Origin: an uncultured Clostridia bacterium
GTDB lineage: Bacteria; Bacillota; Clostridia; Oscillospirales; Oscillospiraceae
Assembly: GCA_946184215.1 (NCBI GenBank)
Contig: CAMHER010000118.1
Location: 1 to 6,186 of the forward strand
Length of the DNA: 6,186 bases
Direction: 5' to 3'
Notes under the pieces: generated by a model
Database searches by the model: none
What the model was told of the DNA's origin: nothing
Seen by the model: the letters and a program-made list of their open reading frames with translations, nothing else
Shown: in pieces, positions 5,633 to 6,186 of the stretch
How positions within the stretch are numbered: the stretch's first letter is position 1
How the letters are laid out: every line of letters begins with the position of its first letter
Program-made: the position numbers and the translations under genes

Positions 5633-6186
5633 TCAATAGCCCCACTTATAGCCGTAGCCCCAGACCGTGGTCAGATACTCGGGCTCGGTGGGATCGCTCT
5701 CGATCTTGATGCGCAGGCGGCGGATATTGACATCGACGGTCTTCAGCTCGCCCGAGAAATCGCCGCCCCAGACAGCGGAAAGAATATCCTCACGCGACAT
5801 GGCCTTGCCGGGGTTTTCCATGAAAAGCTTCATCAGCAGATATTCGATCTGCGTCAGCTTCAGGCGCACGCCGTTCTTTTCCAGCGTGCGGTTGCGGGTG
5901 TTGAGCACAAAGGGGCCGCTTGTGATCTCCACACTGGCTTTTTCGTCATCATCCACGCCGAGACGGCGAATCAGCGCGTCCACGCGTGCGGTCAGCTCGG
6001 CGGGGGAGAAGGGCTTGGTCACATAGTCGTCCGCGCCCGTCATCAGACCGGTGACCTTGTCGATCTCCTGACTTTTGGCCGTGAGCATGATGATGCCCAT
6101 CTTCGAGCCGGTGGCGCGGATACGGCGGCATACCTCAAAGCCGTCGATATCCGGCAGCATCACGTCCAGCAGCGCCAGACAGATGT
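5633..6186 (-). CDS. OmpR/PhoB-family response regulator, 5' end outside the window
   Basis: DNA-binding response regulator, presumably phosphorylated by the kinase encoded next. The visible 183 residues lack about the first 45-50 of a usual ~230-residue protein. They open with LLDVMLPD, whose first Asp (codon 6166-6164) is the expected phosphoacceptor. The switch Thr of MLTAK (visible residue ~35) and the Lys of DYVTKPF (~57) follow, so the receiver core looks intact. An acidic linker (GVDDDEK) leads to a winged-helix DNA-binding domain (about 93-183) with LTQIEYLLMKLF, the recognition-helix stretch VDVNIRRLRIK, and a C-terminal wing ending VWGYGYKWGY. It ends in TGA, 62 bases before the kinase start. 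The order regulator then kinase is usual for PhoP/PhoR-like pairs in Firmicutes. The family is certain; stimulus and regulon cannot be read here, and I do not assign it to WalR, PhoP or ResD. Confidence 0.95.
   Translation of the reverse strand, partial: ICLALLDVMLPDIDGFEVCRRIRATGSKMGIIMLTAKSQEIDKVTGLMTGADDYVTKPFSPAELTARVDALIRRLGVDDDEKASVEITSGPFVLNTRNRTLEKNGVRLKLTQIEYLLMKLFMENPGKAMSREDILSAVWGGDFSGELKTVDVNIRRLRIKIESDPTEPEYLTTVWGYGYKWGY

Noticed and set aside
4350..5639. 429-codon plus-strand open frame opposite the kinase gene
   Set aside because: Antisense shadow of a gene with complete kinase motifs; the translation is rich in Arg, Ala, Asp and His repeats of no recognisable fold.

Overview
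All the genes I can support lie on the minus strand, so the window reads right to left as a packed run of seven genes. In transcription order: a two-component response regulator (5' end cut off at 6186), its sensor histidine kinase, a DUF1385 membrane protein, prmC, recA, recX and rimO (3' end cut off at position 1). Gaps are short: 62, -17, 23, 60, 14 and -1 bases. No stretch over about 65 bases lacks a gene. I see no tRNA, rRNA, CRISPR array, insertion sequence or phage gene.

The sequence suggests a GC-rich anaerobic Firmicute of the class Clostridia, probably Oscillospirales/Ruminococcaceae-like. The reasons are the DUF1385-prmC pairing, the RecA and PrmC sequence style (for example IPRMDTE and LCCGSGC in PrmC), a canonical AGGAGG ribosome binding site, and a GC bias strong enough to open long spurious reading frames on the opposite strand. 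This placement is inference, not a database match.

Region by region: 6186-4557 encodes an OmpR/PhoB-type regulator and a HAMP/HisKA kinase with almost no extracytoplasmic domain. The kinase gene overlaps the DUF1385 gene (4573-3626), a multi-pass membrane protein with HGAEHK and HPRCGT motifs. prmC (3602-2748) encodes the methyltransferase of peptide release factors. A 60-base gap with a plausible extended -10 promoter, a hairpin and a strong ribosome binding site leads into recA (2687-1584). recX, the modulator of RecA, follows, and its stop overlaps the start of rimO, the methylthiotransferase of ribosomal protein S12.

Functionally the window joins envelope signalling (regulator, kinase, DUF1385), modification of the translation machinery (PrmC, RimO) and recombinational repair (RecA, RecX). 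Most of it is ordinary housekeeping. The points most worth a second look are the kinase-DUF1385 overlap with a sensor-less kinase, an 11-bp perfect inverted repeat inside recX, the structured recA leader without a recognisable LexA box, and several substitutions at functionally known RecA positions.
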